Below are positions 8,569 through 16,894 of a stretch of 64,000 nt of DNA, in pieces (the first letter of the stretch is position 1; every line of letters begins with the position of its first letter). The stretch covers positions 156,757 through 220,756 of the forward strand of contig JAUIJD010000002.1 in assembly GCA_030431475.1 (NCBI GenBank). The letters are read 5' to 3'. The position numbers and the translations under genes were made by a program. The DNA is from Verrucomicrobiia bacterium. Its GTDB lineage: Bacteria; Verrucomicrobiota; Verrucomicrobiia; Verrucomicrobiales; Akkermansiaceae. The notes under the pieces were generated by a model that was not told the DNA's origin, made no database searches, and was given only the letters and a program-made list of their open reading frames with translations.

Positions 8569-9546
8569 ATGAAGAAGGCGATCGGATACGGAATGCTGGC
8601 TCTGGGCGTGGCGCTCGGGCCGCTGGTGGCGGAAGTGGAATGGCGGACCGACTTCGGGGCCGCCAAGGAAAGCGCCGCGCGGGAGAACAAGGACCTGCTG
8701 CTGGATTTCACCGGCACCGACTGGTGCGCATGGTGCATCCGGCTGAAGCGGGAGGTGTTCGAGCAACCGGAATTCGAGGCCTATGCCGCAAAGCACCTGG
8801 TGCTGGTCGAACTCGATTTCCCGCGGAAGCGGAAGCTGGCTCCGGAGCTGACCGAGCAGAACCGGCGATTGGCCGAGGAGATGGCGGTCAATGGTTACCC
8901 GACCGTGATGCTGTGCGACGCGGAGGGGCGGGCCTACGCCCGGACCGGCTATCGGCCCGGGGGGGCGGAGCCCTACCTGGAGCATCTCAAGGAGCTGCGG
9001 ACCATCCGCGAGCGACGGGACGAGGCCTTCGCGCGGGCGGCGGAGCTCGACGGCGTGGAGAAGGCGGGCGAGCTGATGAAGGCGCTGGCCTGCATGGATG
9101 CCGATCTGGCGGACCTGGCCTATCCGGAGGTGGTGGCGGAGATCCTGCGGCTGGATCCCGAGGACGTGCTCGGTTTGGCGGCGGCGCGGCGTGTGAAACG
9201 GGAACAGGAAGAGGCGGTGGCTGCGCGGGCCGAAGTCCTGAAGGCGTTCTTCACCGGGACGATCCGGCCGATGATCGAACGCGGGGCCTTCGCCGATCTG
9301 GACGGTGCGCTGTCGGAGTTCCTTGAGAAGCATCCGGATCTGCCCGAGGCCAACCGTCAGGTGCTGATCTACAACGTCGGTCTCGCGCGCTACCGGGCTG
9401 ATGGGGATCACGAGGCCATGGGCGCGGTGATCGACCGCCTGGCGCGGGAGTTTCCCGAGAGCAGCTACGCGAAGCGTGGGGACGAGATGAAGCGACAACT
9501 GCGCAAGCACCTGGAGCGAACCCGCCCCGGGAACGCCGGGGAATGA
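8569..9546 (+). CDS. Exported thioredoxin-like protein
   Basis: A 325-residue protein with a signal peptide (MKKAIGYGMLALGVALGPLVA) and a thioredoxin fold carrying the redox motif C53-AW-C56 (TDWCAWCIRLKREVF), as in the thioredoxin_7/DUF255-like secreted proteins. A cis-proline region is present (NGYPTVMLC). The C-terminal half is helical, TPR-like and charged. It starts 5 bp after the esterase stop and is probably co-transcribed, so it may help disulfide formation in the exported glycan enzymes; that role is inferred. The open frame extends upstream to 7891, but that part overlaps the esterase in another frame. Confidence 0.8.
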   Translation: MKKAIGYGMLALGVALGPLVAEVEWRTDFGAAKESAARENKDLLLDFTGTDWCAWCIRLKREVFEQPEFEAYAAKHLVLVELDFPRKRKLAPELTEQNRRLAEEMAVNGYPTVMLCDAEGRAYARTGYRPGGAEPYLEHLKELRTIRERRDEAFARAAELDGVEKAGELMKALACMDADLADLAYPEVVAEILRLDPEDVLGLAAARRVKREQEEAVAARAEVLKAFFTGTIRPMIERGAFADLDGALSEFLEKHPDLPEANRQVLIYNVGLARYRADGDHEAMGAVIDRLAREFPESSYAKRGDEMKRQLRKHLERTRPGNAGE

Positions 9547-9553
9547 AGCGGCC

Positions 9554-11881
9554 TCAGCGCCGCCGGCGCCGGAGGATGCCGAGCACCCCGATCAGGCCGA
9601 GAAGCGAGATCCTGGGCTCGGGGATGACGGAGACCGTGCCGGTGGAGAGAAAGCTGGAGGTGTCCCAGCTCAGACCCGGGTCGAGCGGGGCGAGCGAGTC
9701 GTCGAGAAGGAAGCTGCCGGTCGGGGTCCCCGCGGACCAATCGACGAGGTCGAAGGTGTCCCCGTTGATGGGGTTGTAGCTGTTGAGCTGGAGGGCGAGC
9801 GTGCCGTTCATCGAGAAGCCGGTGAGGTCGGTGATCCGGTCAAAGGAGGCGAGGCTCTCGATCTCGAACGCCAGAACCCCGCCGGAATCGACGGTGAGCG
9901 TGTTGTTGATTCCGAGGGTGCCGACCGAGGTTCCCGGGGCGAGGCTGGCGCCGCTTTGGATGAGGGTCGAGCCGCCGATGGTGCCCGAACCGCCGAGCGT
10001 GGCGCCGGAGGCGACGGTGATCGCGCCGGTGGCGGCGCTCTGATCGCCGTTGATGATGAGGGTGCCGGTATCGACCAGGGTCTGCCCGGTATAGGTGTTG
10101 TCGGCGGCCAGGATCAGTGTGGAACCGCTTTGCTTGCGAAAGTCTCCGGCGCCGCTGATCACACCCGTGCCGGTGTAGCTCGCGCCCGTCGAGCCGTTCC
10201 AGGCGAGCTCCGCACCGGAGCCGATCTCCATCGTGACGTCCGTGGTTTGCGACGAGTAGAAGAAGAAGCTGCCGGTGCCACCATCTTGAACGGTGATCTT
10301 GGAGCCGGTCGCTCCGACGGAACTCGCATTGGTGAAGCCGATGTCGCCATTCCCGGAGCCCGAGAAGTTCCAGGTGCGGACGGCTCCGGAGTTGTCGGCC
10401 TGGATGTTCATCCTGCCGCCGCCAGCCTTGGTGATGGTGCCGGTGCCCGCGAAGACGTTGGCCACGCTGAACTCGTTGGAGCGGTTGAACCTGAGTTCGG
10501 CGCCGGAATCGACGGTCACCGTGCCCGAGCCGAGGTTGCCCGTGGTGCCACCGTTGCCGACCTCGAGGGTCCCGCCCCCCACGAAGGTGTCCTGATAGCT
10601 GTGGGCCCCCGTCAGCGTCAGGGTGCCGGATCCGAGTTTCTCCAGGTCGATGCTCCGGGACGAGGTGTTGTTCTGGAGAATCCGCCCGTGATATTCGGTG
10701 TCGATGTCCTGATCGACGGAGATCGTCCGGTTGCCGCTGCCGCCACCCCAGTCACTGCGGAAGTAGCCGTAGCCGCTGAGCGATGCGATGGTGAACTTGG
10801 GTTGGTTGCCGGCTCCGCCGTCGCCCCAGATATCCGAGAAGACGATGTCGCCGCGATCGTTGAGCGAGGCACCCATGTCGAGGTGGAAACCGCCGGACTC
10901 GTTGTTGCCAAGGCGCAGCCAGTTTCCGGTGAACTGGTTGACGGCGCCGGAACCACCGCGCAGGCGGAGGACGCCGTCACCGGTGACCTTGGGAAACGGA
11001 TTGTAGGTGGTGCTGCGGTCGATGATCAGTTCGGCACCACTGGCGATGGTGACAGCGCCGCTGCCGACGGTTCCCGTGGTTCCGCCCGCGCCGACCCGGA
11101 GGATGCCCGACTGGACGTTCGTGGCACCCGAGTAGGTGTTGTTCGACGTCAGGGTGACTTCGCCGGTTCCCTGCTGGATGAGCGCGCCGGTGCCGGTGAC
11201 GACCGAATTCACCTCGATGTCGGCGCTTCCGCTGAATGCGACGCTGTCGTTGACCGTGATCGCGTTGTTGACCTTGAGGTAGTCGTAGCCGGCGTCCGCG
11301 GCATAGTTGAAGACGAGGTTGTTGCCGGAGACGGAACCGGTTCCGCTGACGTTGTCGATGTATCCGTTGCCGGCATCGGGCGTCACGGTGCCGAGTGCGA
11401 CCGTTCCGCCGGCGGTCGTGCCGCCGAACTGAACGATCTGCGAGCCGGTATTGCCGAGGGTGAGGTTGAGGGACCCGAAATCGGCGATGCTGATGTCGCC
11501 GAGGTAGGACTGCATGTTGCCGGCGAAGATGAAGTCCTGCCCGAGGCCGGCGGTGGTCAGGGTGATGTCTCCCGAACCGGAGAAGGTGGTGGCGTCGGAA
11601 AAGGTGGTGACCGCCTCTCCCCAGCCGTTGTTCATCGTCATCTGCGTGACCACGATGTTCTCGTTCGTGTAGGTCTGGCTGCGGGCCCCGCTCGTCCCGA
11701 AATATCCGCCGGTGATGTTGAAATCGATGGTGTCGTAGGTCCCCGCGGGGGCCTGCGCCTGATTCATGGCGTTCTGGTTGCCCGAATAGGTGTAGGTCTG
11801 GGCGGGGAGGAGCGCCACTTGGACCAGGGCGGCCGCGCCGGCGAGCCAGGTCGGATGGTGGAGTCGTTCGAGATGGGCCAT
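9554..11881 (-). CDS. Beta-strand repeat protein with PEP-CTERM sorting tail
   Basis: A 775-residue exported protein. The start at 11881 (MAHLERLHHPTWLAGAAAL) gives a signal peptide ending near ALLPAQT. The body consists of autotransporter-associated beta-strand repeats (NNTYSGATNVQSGILRVGAGG, DNTYTGQTLVDTGTLIING) and the GGSGTIGGSTLIQSGASLAPG block that commonly ends such passengers. The C-terminus, VIPEPRISLLGLIGVLGILRRRRR, is a typical PEP-CTERM signal (PEP motif, hydrophobic helix, Arg cluster), which predicts processing by an exosortase and surface display. An in-frame extension to 12628 overlaps the fucosidase in another frame and is not coding. It converges with the thioredoxin-like gene, with 7 bp between them. 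The operator at 11971 lies 89 bp upstream. Confidence 0.85.
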   Translation of the reverse strand: MAHLERLHHPTWLAGAAALVQVALLPAQTYTYSGNQNAMNQAQAPAGTYDTIDFNITGGYFGTSGARSQTYTNENIVVTQMTMNNGWGEAVTTFSDATTFSGSGDITLTTAGLGQDFIFAGNMQSYLGDISIADFGSLNLTLGNTGSQIVQFGGTTAGGTVALGTVTPDAGNGYIDNVSGTGSVSGNNLVFNYAADAGYDYLKVNNAITVNDSVAFSGSADIEVNSVVTGTGALIQQGTGEVTLTSNNTYSGATNVQSGILRVGAGGTTGTVGSGAVTIASGAELIIDRSTTYNPFPKVTGDGVLRLRGGSGAVNQFTGNWLRLGNNESGGFHLDMGASLNDRGDIVFSDIWGDGGAGNQPKFTIASLSGYGYFRSDWGGGSGNRTISVDQDIDTEYHGRILQNNTSSRSIDLEKLGSGTLTLTGAHSYQDTFVGGGTLEVGNGGTTGNLGSGTVTVDSGAELRFNRSNEFSVANVFAGTGTITKAGGGRMNIQADNSGAVRTWNFSGSGNGDIGFTNASSVGATGSKITVQDGGTGSFFFYSSQTTDVTMEIGSGAELAWNGSTGASYTGTGVISGAGDFRKQSGSTLILAADNTYTGQTLVDTGTLIINGDQSAATGAITVASGATLGGSGTIGGSTLIQSGASLAPGTSVGTLGINNTLTVDSGGVLAFEIESLASFDRITDLTGFSMNGTLALQLNSYNPINGDTFDLVDWSAGTPTGSFLLDDSLAPLDPGLSWDTSSFLSTGTVSVIPEPRISLLGLIGVLGILRRRRR

Positions 11882-11970
11882 GATGAGGGAGATGGGGACG
11901 GGGACAGTTGAAACCCGACCCCGAAAGAACTCAAAAACCGCAGGGTGGATTTCTTTCCAATACCATCTTT

Positions 11971-11991
11971 CTGGTTGGTTGATCCGACCAG
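11971..11991. promoter_or_regulatory. Operator copy 3 of the STGGT-N11-ACCRG palindrome
   Basis: The site reads CTGGT, 11 bases, ACCAG, with perfect 5-bp arms, in the 218-bp gap between the fucosidase stop (12100) and the start of the PEP-CTERM repeat protein (11881). It can only serve the leftward gene at 11881, so it brings a surface repeat protein into the regulon. The rest of the gap holds a weak CCCC-gcgt-GGGG hairpin near 12070 that could end the fucosidase transcript. Confidence 0.65.
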
Positions 11992-12099
11992 GTGAGTTTG
12001 GGAGCGGTGTCTCGGTTGTGGTGCCGACGGTGCACGCGCCCTCGAACGGACCATGATGGGGAAGCCCCGCGTGGGGAGAGTGGTGCGCGCGGTATTCAG

Positions 12100-15000
12100 C
12101 TACGGCAGGACCCGCAGCCGGAGGAAGGTCGGGGACGGGGTGCTGCCGAGGGTGTAGGTGTCGCGGGCGAGACCGTTGCCGAGATCGAGGGTGTCGAGGT
12201 CGGCGATGGGGGCGTCGAACCAGGCGAGCAGGTCGTGGGACGCCCGCAGGGTGGCGGCGAGGTCGGGAACCGGGTGCCGGCGGGTGACGCTGACCACGGG
12301 GGGCGATCCCGCGCTGAGCACCAGCGGCGGGTCGGCCGGGGTTTCGCCGGGCGAGAGACGGAAGTAGTAGTCGAGCAGCAGCGGCCGGCCGTCGCCGTCG
12401 GGGTCGGACTCGGGCGAGGTCGTCTGGTGACCCGACTCGCGCCGGAACTCGTCGAAACCGCCGGGCAGCACGCTGATTTCGGCGGCGCTGGCGTGATCGT
12501 CGCCGTTGACTTCCGAAAGCGAGGTGAAGCGGAAATAGCGGGCTTCCACCGCGGCGGCGAACTCGACCTCCTGCAGCACCGGGCTGTTGCGGATGTTGTC
12601 GAACTCGCCGCTGGCGACCTCGGTCCACGCGGTGCCGTCGGCGCTGACCTCGAAGCGGTAGGTGAGCACGACTCCGGCGAGGTTGTCGTTGCGGGGAAGG
12701 TAGGTGAAGCCGCGCAGCCAGCGGCTTTCCCCCATGTCGATGGCGAGGGGGTGCGGATGCGGGGTGGTGCCGCCGGAGTAGGCCGTGTGCCAGAGGGTGT
12801 CCGGGTTGTCGTCGATGGCGAGGGCGGCGGCTTCGCCGGGGGCTTCCTCGCTATCGACCGAGTGGACCTGCCAGCCGATCGGGGCGACGCCGGCGAAGAG
12901 CCGGCTGACGGTGAAGCTCGCCGAGGCACCGTCGTGGCTGATGGCGCGCACGGTGCCACCGAGCGGGAGGTCGATGGGGCCGGTGTAGAGCGGCGAGTCG
13001 GGGGTCGGATCGCTGCCGTCGGTGGTGAAGTGGACGGCGTTGCCATTGGGGTCGGTGATGACGACCCGGCCGGCGGCGTCGCGGTCGGCGATGGTCGGCG
13101 AGGCGACCACATCGACCTGCTTGTGCAGGCTGATCTGGGCGAGGCTCGGTTCCAGGCGCGACTGGGTGATGCGGATGCGCAGCTGGTCGGTGGTGGTCTC
13201 GGGGACCTGGAGGATGCGCTTGTGGCCGACGGTGGTGGCGTTGCCGATCGGGCTCCAGCCGCTGCCCGTCCAGGCATCGACCGCGAAGGCCTCGATACGC
13301 TGGCTGCGGGTGGCGATGGCTTCCTGCAGCACCACGCGGTCGAAGGTGACCGGGGCGGGCAGGGCGAGGGTGAGGGTCGGGGTCGAGTTGCCGGCCTCGG
13401 GTTCCCACCAGCTGTCGAGGTCGCCGTCGAGGATGTTCGAGGCGGGCTGGCCGGCGAGGGACGAGTCGGTGGTCATCGTGCCGCCCGCCGCGAGGTCGGT
13501 GGCGTAGGTCTGCTCGATCACCGAAAACGCCTCCAGCAGCGGGGCGATCTGGTTGTCGGGAATGAGGCCGCGGGTGTCGGGCGAGAGGTTGAGCAGGAGG
13601 TTGGCGTTGCGGCCGACCGAGGCGTGGTAGATGTCGAGCAGCTGGCCGGTGGTCTTGACCGCGTGGGAGGCCTTCCAGAACCAGCCGGAGAGCACCTTGG
13701 TGTCGGCCTCGGCCGGGAACCAGGTGAGGGTCTTGCCGGCGGTGAGCTGCGAGCGGCTGCCGAGGTCGGTGGCGGTGGAACTCGAGAGCGGGGCGGGGAT
13801 GACGCTCCACTCGGTTTCGCGGGCGTAGCCGGCTTCGTTTCCAACCCAGCGGACGTCGGGGCCGCCGATCGCGATGCAGGCGTCGGGCTGGAGCGCGTAG
13901 ATCATTTCATACCACTCCGGCTCGTTGTAGGTCTGGCCGGTGCCGGGCTTGGGGTTGGCACCGTCGAACCAGACCTCGGCGATGTCGCCGTATTCGGTGA
14001 GCAGTTCGTAGAGCTGGTTGAGGAAGTAGCGGTTGTAGTCGTCGACGTCGTACTGGAAGGACCCGAAGCCCGGGGCCGGGGTGCGCCCCTGCGCCGGATT
14101 GCTGCCGAAGGTCGCCGGGTCGGTGGGGATGGTGGAGGTCTGCGTGGAACTACCATTTCCATAGTAGCCGGAGCCGTTGGCGTAGCTGAAGGGGGACTCG
14201 ATCTGGTAGAGGTCGGCGGGCGAGAGATAGACGCCGAACTGGATCCCCTCGGCCGCGCAGGCATCCGCGACGGCACGGACCACGTCGCCGGTGCCGCCGA
14301 GCCACGGGCTGGAGGCGACGTCGTGGGTGGTGTAGCGGCTCGGGTAGAGGCAGAAGCCCTCGTGGTGCTTGACGACCAGCATCAGCAGCTTGCCGCCGGC
14401 CTGCTTGATGACGTCGATCCACTGCGTGGCGTCGAAGGCGGTCGGGTTGAAGTCGGAGGGCGATTCGAAGCCGTTGCCCCACTCCGAACCGTTGAAAGTG
14501 TTGGGGCCGAAGTGGATGAAGAAAGTGTTCTCCAGCCGCTGCCAGTCGACCTGCTTGGGCTCGGGCAGCAGCTTGGCGGCCTTCTCGACCTTGGTCGCCT
14601 CGGAGTCGGAAGCTTCGAGGTAATGGGTGGTGGCATACTCGATGGGGGGCGTCGTGGCCGGCCCGGGGTCGCTGAAGAGCGCCTCGACCGTCAGGTCGTC
14701 GAGGCCGGTTTCGTCACTGCCCGCTTCGGCGTCGAAGGCGATCCACAGCAGCTTGCCGGTGGTGGCGTCGCCGAGCGAGAGGTCGATGCTGAAAGCTTGG
14801 AGCTCGGGTCCGGTGGGGGAGGCGGAGAAGCCGAGCCCGGCGCCGGTGAAGTCCTTGTAGTCGAGCCGCTCGGCGCCGGGGAGGGTCGAGGGGTGCGTGC
14901 CGTCGGCGCCGGTGACGCCGGCGTCGGTCTGATAGACACTCACGCGGAACGGCCGGAACCCGCGCGGGGTGCCGGGGTGGCGGAGGATGGCGTTGCCGGA

Positions 15001-15927
15001 GACGCGCAGTCCGCCGTCGTTGTCGGTCCGCGGCCCGAGGAGCTGATAGATGAAGCCGCTTTCGGTCGAGAAGTTCAGGGTGTTTCCCTGACCGGAGGGA
15101 TACTGCGCGGCGTTGTTCGGGGCGACGTTGACCCAGTCGTGGAAGTCGCTGTCGGACGACTCGAACCAGCCGTCCACCTCCTGTTCCTCGCCGGTGCCGG
15201 ACTGGGCTTCGAAGTCACCGTTGACCAGGGCGAAGGCCGAGGGCTCGGGGAGGAGCAGGAAATCCTCCACCTGGACCGGGTCGGTGGAGGTGGCGAAGGA
15301 CACGGCGGCGAGCTGGCCGTCGATGCCGCGGTTGTCGAAGCCGTTGCGGCCGAAGTAGCCGAAGCTGATGTTGGCGGCGTCGGGGACCGCATAGGCGTTG
15401 TTGTCCACGGTCCCGAAGGAGATGCCGTCGATGTAGGCGCTGAGGGCGCTGGCGGCGGCGTCCCAGACGAGCGCAAGGTGGACCGGGGTGCCGGCGGCGG
15501 GCAGGGCGGTGCTGACGCCGTCCCAGCTCGAGCCGTCCCAGTAGCCGGCCTCGAGGGCGGTACCGGCGTTGTTGATGCGGATGTCGGTGTCGCCCTGGAT
15601 GTCGATGATGGTGAGCTGACCGCCGCCGAAAGTGTCGAAGGAAACGATCGTCTCGGCCACCCAGTTGAGTCCGGTCAGGGTGCCGATCGAAGTCGGGTCG
15701 AAATGGAAGCCCTCGTGGTTTCCTCCGCCCGTGAGGTCGGCCTCGCCGGAGCCGACGGCCGGGTTTCCGAAGCCGGCGAAGCTGCCGGTGGCGTCGGATT
15801 CCCCGGCGCCGAGCGTGTAGGTCGTCCCACTGAGCGAACCGTCGAAGGCGACCTCGAGGTGGGGCGTGATGGAGGCGTGGACGGCGGTGAGGGCGGCAAG
15901 GAGCGGGAAGAGGGATCTGGAGATCAT
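12100..15927 (-). CDS. Multidomain GH29 alpha-L-fucosidase with N-terminal LamG module
   Basis: A 1275-residue secreted enzyme that probably releases alpha-L-fucose from glycans. Order: signal peptide (MISRSLFPLLAALTAVHA, ATG 15927); LamG/concanavalin-like module (about 18-225); a short LLPEPSAFAL stretch; a CBM-like NGDFE domain (about 245-455); the GH29 barrel (about 490-800) with FIHFGPNTF, KHHEGFCLYPSRYT and the nucleophile Asp655 in VWFDG; a discoidin-like domain (SNILDGDLDSWWEPE); a chitobiase-C-like segment (VHFTTDGSDPTPDSPLY); a second discoidin-like domain (LAIDDNPDTLWHTA); and a DPDGDG tail. The LamG module is paralogous to those of the two genes just upstream, and PEPSAFAL looks like the start of a PEP-CTERM signal that has lost its helix and Arg cluster. 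The fucosidase call is firm; substrate linkage is not known. Confidence 0.88.
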   Translation of the reverse strand: MISRSLFPLLAALTAVHASITPHLEVAFDGSLSGTTYTLGAGESDATGSFAGFGNPAVGSGEADLTGGGNHEGFHFDPTSIGTLTGLNWVAETIVSFDTFGGGQLTIIDIQGDTDIRINNAGTALEAGYWDGSSWDGVSTALPAAGTPVHLALVWDAAASALSAYIDGISFGTVDNNAYAVPDAANISFGYFGRNGFDNRGIDGQLAAVSFATSTDPVQVEDFLLLPEPSAFALVNGDFEAQSGTGEEQEVDGWFESSDSDFHDWVNVAPNNAAQYPSGQGNTLNFSTESGFIYQLLGPRTDNDGGLRVSGNAILRHPGTPRGFRPFRVSVYQTDAGVTGADGTHPSTLPGAERLDYKDFTGAGLGFSASPTGPELQAFSIDLSLGDATTGKLLWIAFDAEAGSDETGLDDLTVEALFSDPGPATTPPIEYATTHYLEASDSEATKVEKAAKLLPEPKQVDWQRLENTFFIHFGPNTFNGSEWGNGFESPSDFNPTAFDATQWIDVIKQAGGKLLMLVVKHHEGFCLYPSRYTTHDVASSPWLGGTGDVVRAVADACAAEGIQFGVYLSPADLYQIESPFSYANGSGYYGNGSSTQTSTIPTDPATFGSNPAQGRTPAPGFGSFQYDVDDYNRYFLNQLYELLTEYGDIAEVWFDGANPKPGTGQTYNEPEWYEMIYALQPDACIAIGGPDVRWVGNEAGYARETEWSVIPAPLSSSTATDLGSRSQLTAGKTLTWFPAEADTKVLSGWFWKASHAVKTTGQLLDIYHASVGRNANLLLNLSPDTRGLIPDNQIAPLLEAFSVIEQTYATDLAAGGTMTTDSSLAGQPASNILDGDLDSWWEPEAGNSTPTLTLALPAPVTFDRVVLQEAIATRSQRIEAFAVDAWTGSGWSPIGNATTVGHKRILQVPETTTDQLRIRITQSRLEPSLAQISLHKQVDVVASPTIADRDAAGRVVITDPNGNAVHFTTDGSDPTPDSPLYTGPIDLPLGGTVRAISHDGASASFTVSRLFAGVAPIGWQVHSVDSEEAPGEAAALAIDDNPDTLWHTAYSGGTTPHPHPLAIDMGESRWLRGFTYLPRNDNLAGVVLTYRFEVSADGTAWTEVASGEFDNIRNSPVLQEVEFAAAVEARYFRFTSLSEVNGDDHASAAEISVLPGGFDEFRRESGHQTTSPESDPDGDGRPLLLDYYFRLSPGETPADPPLVLSAGSPPVVSVTRRHPVPDLAATLRASHDLLAWFDAPIADLDTLDLGNGLARDTYTLGSTPSPTFLRLRVLP

Positions 15928-15990
15928 GGAGATGGACGGATGGAGCAGGGATCGCCCGCCGTGTCGAAAGGGGGCGGGCCTGGGGAAAGG

Positions 15991-16019
15991 GACCAGCCCG
16001 CCGCGCGGGCGGGCTGGTC
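15991..16019 (-). terminator. Strong hairpin after the LamG PEP-CTERM gene
   Basis: A 12-bp perfect stem (GACCAGCCCGCC / GGCGGGCTGGTC) around a GCGCG loop lies 27 bp beyond the stop of the gene at 16046-16801, in its direction of transcription, followed only by CCCTTTCCCC. It separates that gene from the fucosidase. It is terminator-like but lacks a clear T-run, so partial read-through is possible. Confidence 0.6.
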
Positions 16020-16045
16020 GATAGGGCATTCATTCGGAGCGGATC

Positions 16046-16801
16046 CTACCTCCTGCGGCGCAGGAAGAGGCCCATCCCTCCGAGCCCGAGCAGGGCGATC
16101 GCGGAGGGTTCCGGGACCTGGAAGTCCGTGGCGGCGTCGAAGCTTCCCGTAAAGGTCGAGAAGGCGACGGCGTCGAGCTGGCCGTCGATGCCGCGGTCGT
16201 CGAAGGTGGAACGACCGAAGTAGCCGAAGCTGACGTTGTTGGCATCGGGCACCGCGAAGGCGTTGTTGTCCACGGTGGCGAACGAAACGCCGTCGAGATA
16301 GCCGGTGAGGCTGCTCGCGGCGGCATCCCACACGATGGCCAGATGGACCGTCGTGCCGGTGGCCGACAGGGAGGTGGTCTGACTGCCATAGGTGCTGCCA
16401 TCCCAGTATCCAGCTTCGAACGCCGTTCCGGCGTTGTTGATGCGGATGTCGGTGTCGCCCTGGACGTCGATCACGGTCAACTGACCGCCGCCGAAGGCGT
16501 CGAAGTTAACCAGGGCTTCCGCCACCCAGTTCAGGGTGGTGAGCGTGCCGATCGACGTCGGGTCGAAATCGAATCCCTGATGGGTTCCGCCTCCGGCGAG
16601 GTCAGCTTCTCCCGAGGCGACCGTCGGGCTGCCGAAGCCGCCGAAGGTGCCGGTGGTGTCGATTTCGCCGGCGCCCAAGGTGTAGGCGTTGCCGGCGATG
16701 CTGCCGTCGAAGTTGACCAGCAGTTGCGGGGTCACGGTGGCCGCCTGGCCGAGGCCCGTCAGGGCCACCAGGGCGAACAACGTGCTGTAGTTCGTCTTCA
16801 T
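16046..16801 (-). CDS. LamG-domain PEP-CTERM protein
   Basis: A 251-residue exported protein: signal peptide (MKTNYSTLFALVALTGLGQA), one LamG/concanavalin-like module (about 25-225) and a PEP-CTERM tail (VPEPSAIALLGLGGMGLFLRRRR). The LamG module is closely related to the N-terminal module of the fucosidase downstream and to an internal module of the protein upstream: shared strings include LNWVAE, FGGGQLT, GYFGR and RGIDGQL. It probably binds carbohydrate at the surface after exosortase processing. Function beyond binding is unknown. Confidence 0.85.
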   Translation of the reverse strand: MKTNYSTLFALVALTGLGQAATVTPQLLVNFDGSIAGNAYTLGAGEIDTTGTFGGFGSPTVASGEADLAGGGTHQGFDFDPTSIGTLTTLNWVAEALVNFDAFGGGQLTVIDVQGDTDIRINNAGTAFEAGYWDGSTYGSQTTSLSATGTTVHLAIVWDAAASSLTGYLDGVSFATVDNNAFAVPDANNVSFGYFGRSTFDDRGIDGQLDAVAFSTFTGSFDAATDFQVPEPSAIALLGLGGMGLFLRRRR

Positions 16802-16860
16802 GTGTAGGATTCGGTGATGTCGTTGGGGTTGGGGTTGTGTGTTTCCGGACGCCCGGGAAA

Positions 16861-16876
16861 CGGTCCACCCGGACCG
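16861..16876 (-). terminator. Weak hairpin after the FN3/LamG gene
   Basis: CGGTCC-accc-GGACCG lies 19 bp beyond the stop at 16895 in the direction of transcription and is followed by TTTCCC on the minus strand. The stem is short, so this is a possible terminator or attenuator. Confidence 0.35.
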
Positions 16877-16894
16877 CGGGAGGCCGGGGGAGAT

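Noticed and set aside
11992..16152. A 1386-codon open frame on the plus strand across the fucosidase
   Set aside because: It is antisense to the fucosidase and LamG genes, its translation is Gly/Ala/Val/Arg-rich without domains, and long antisense frames are expected in high-GC coding DNA.
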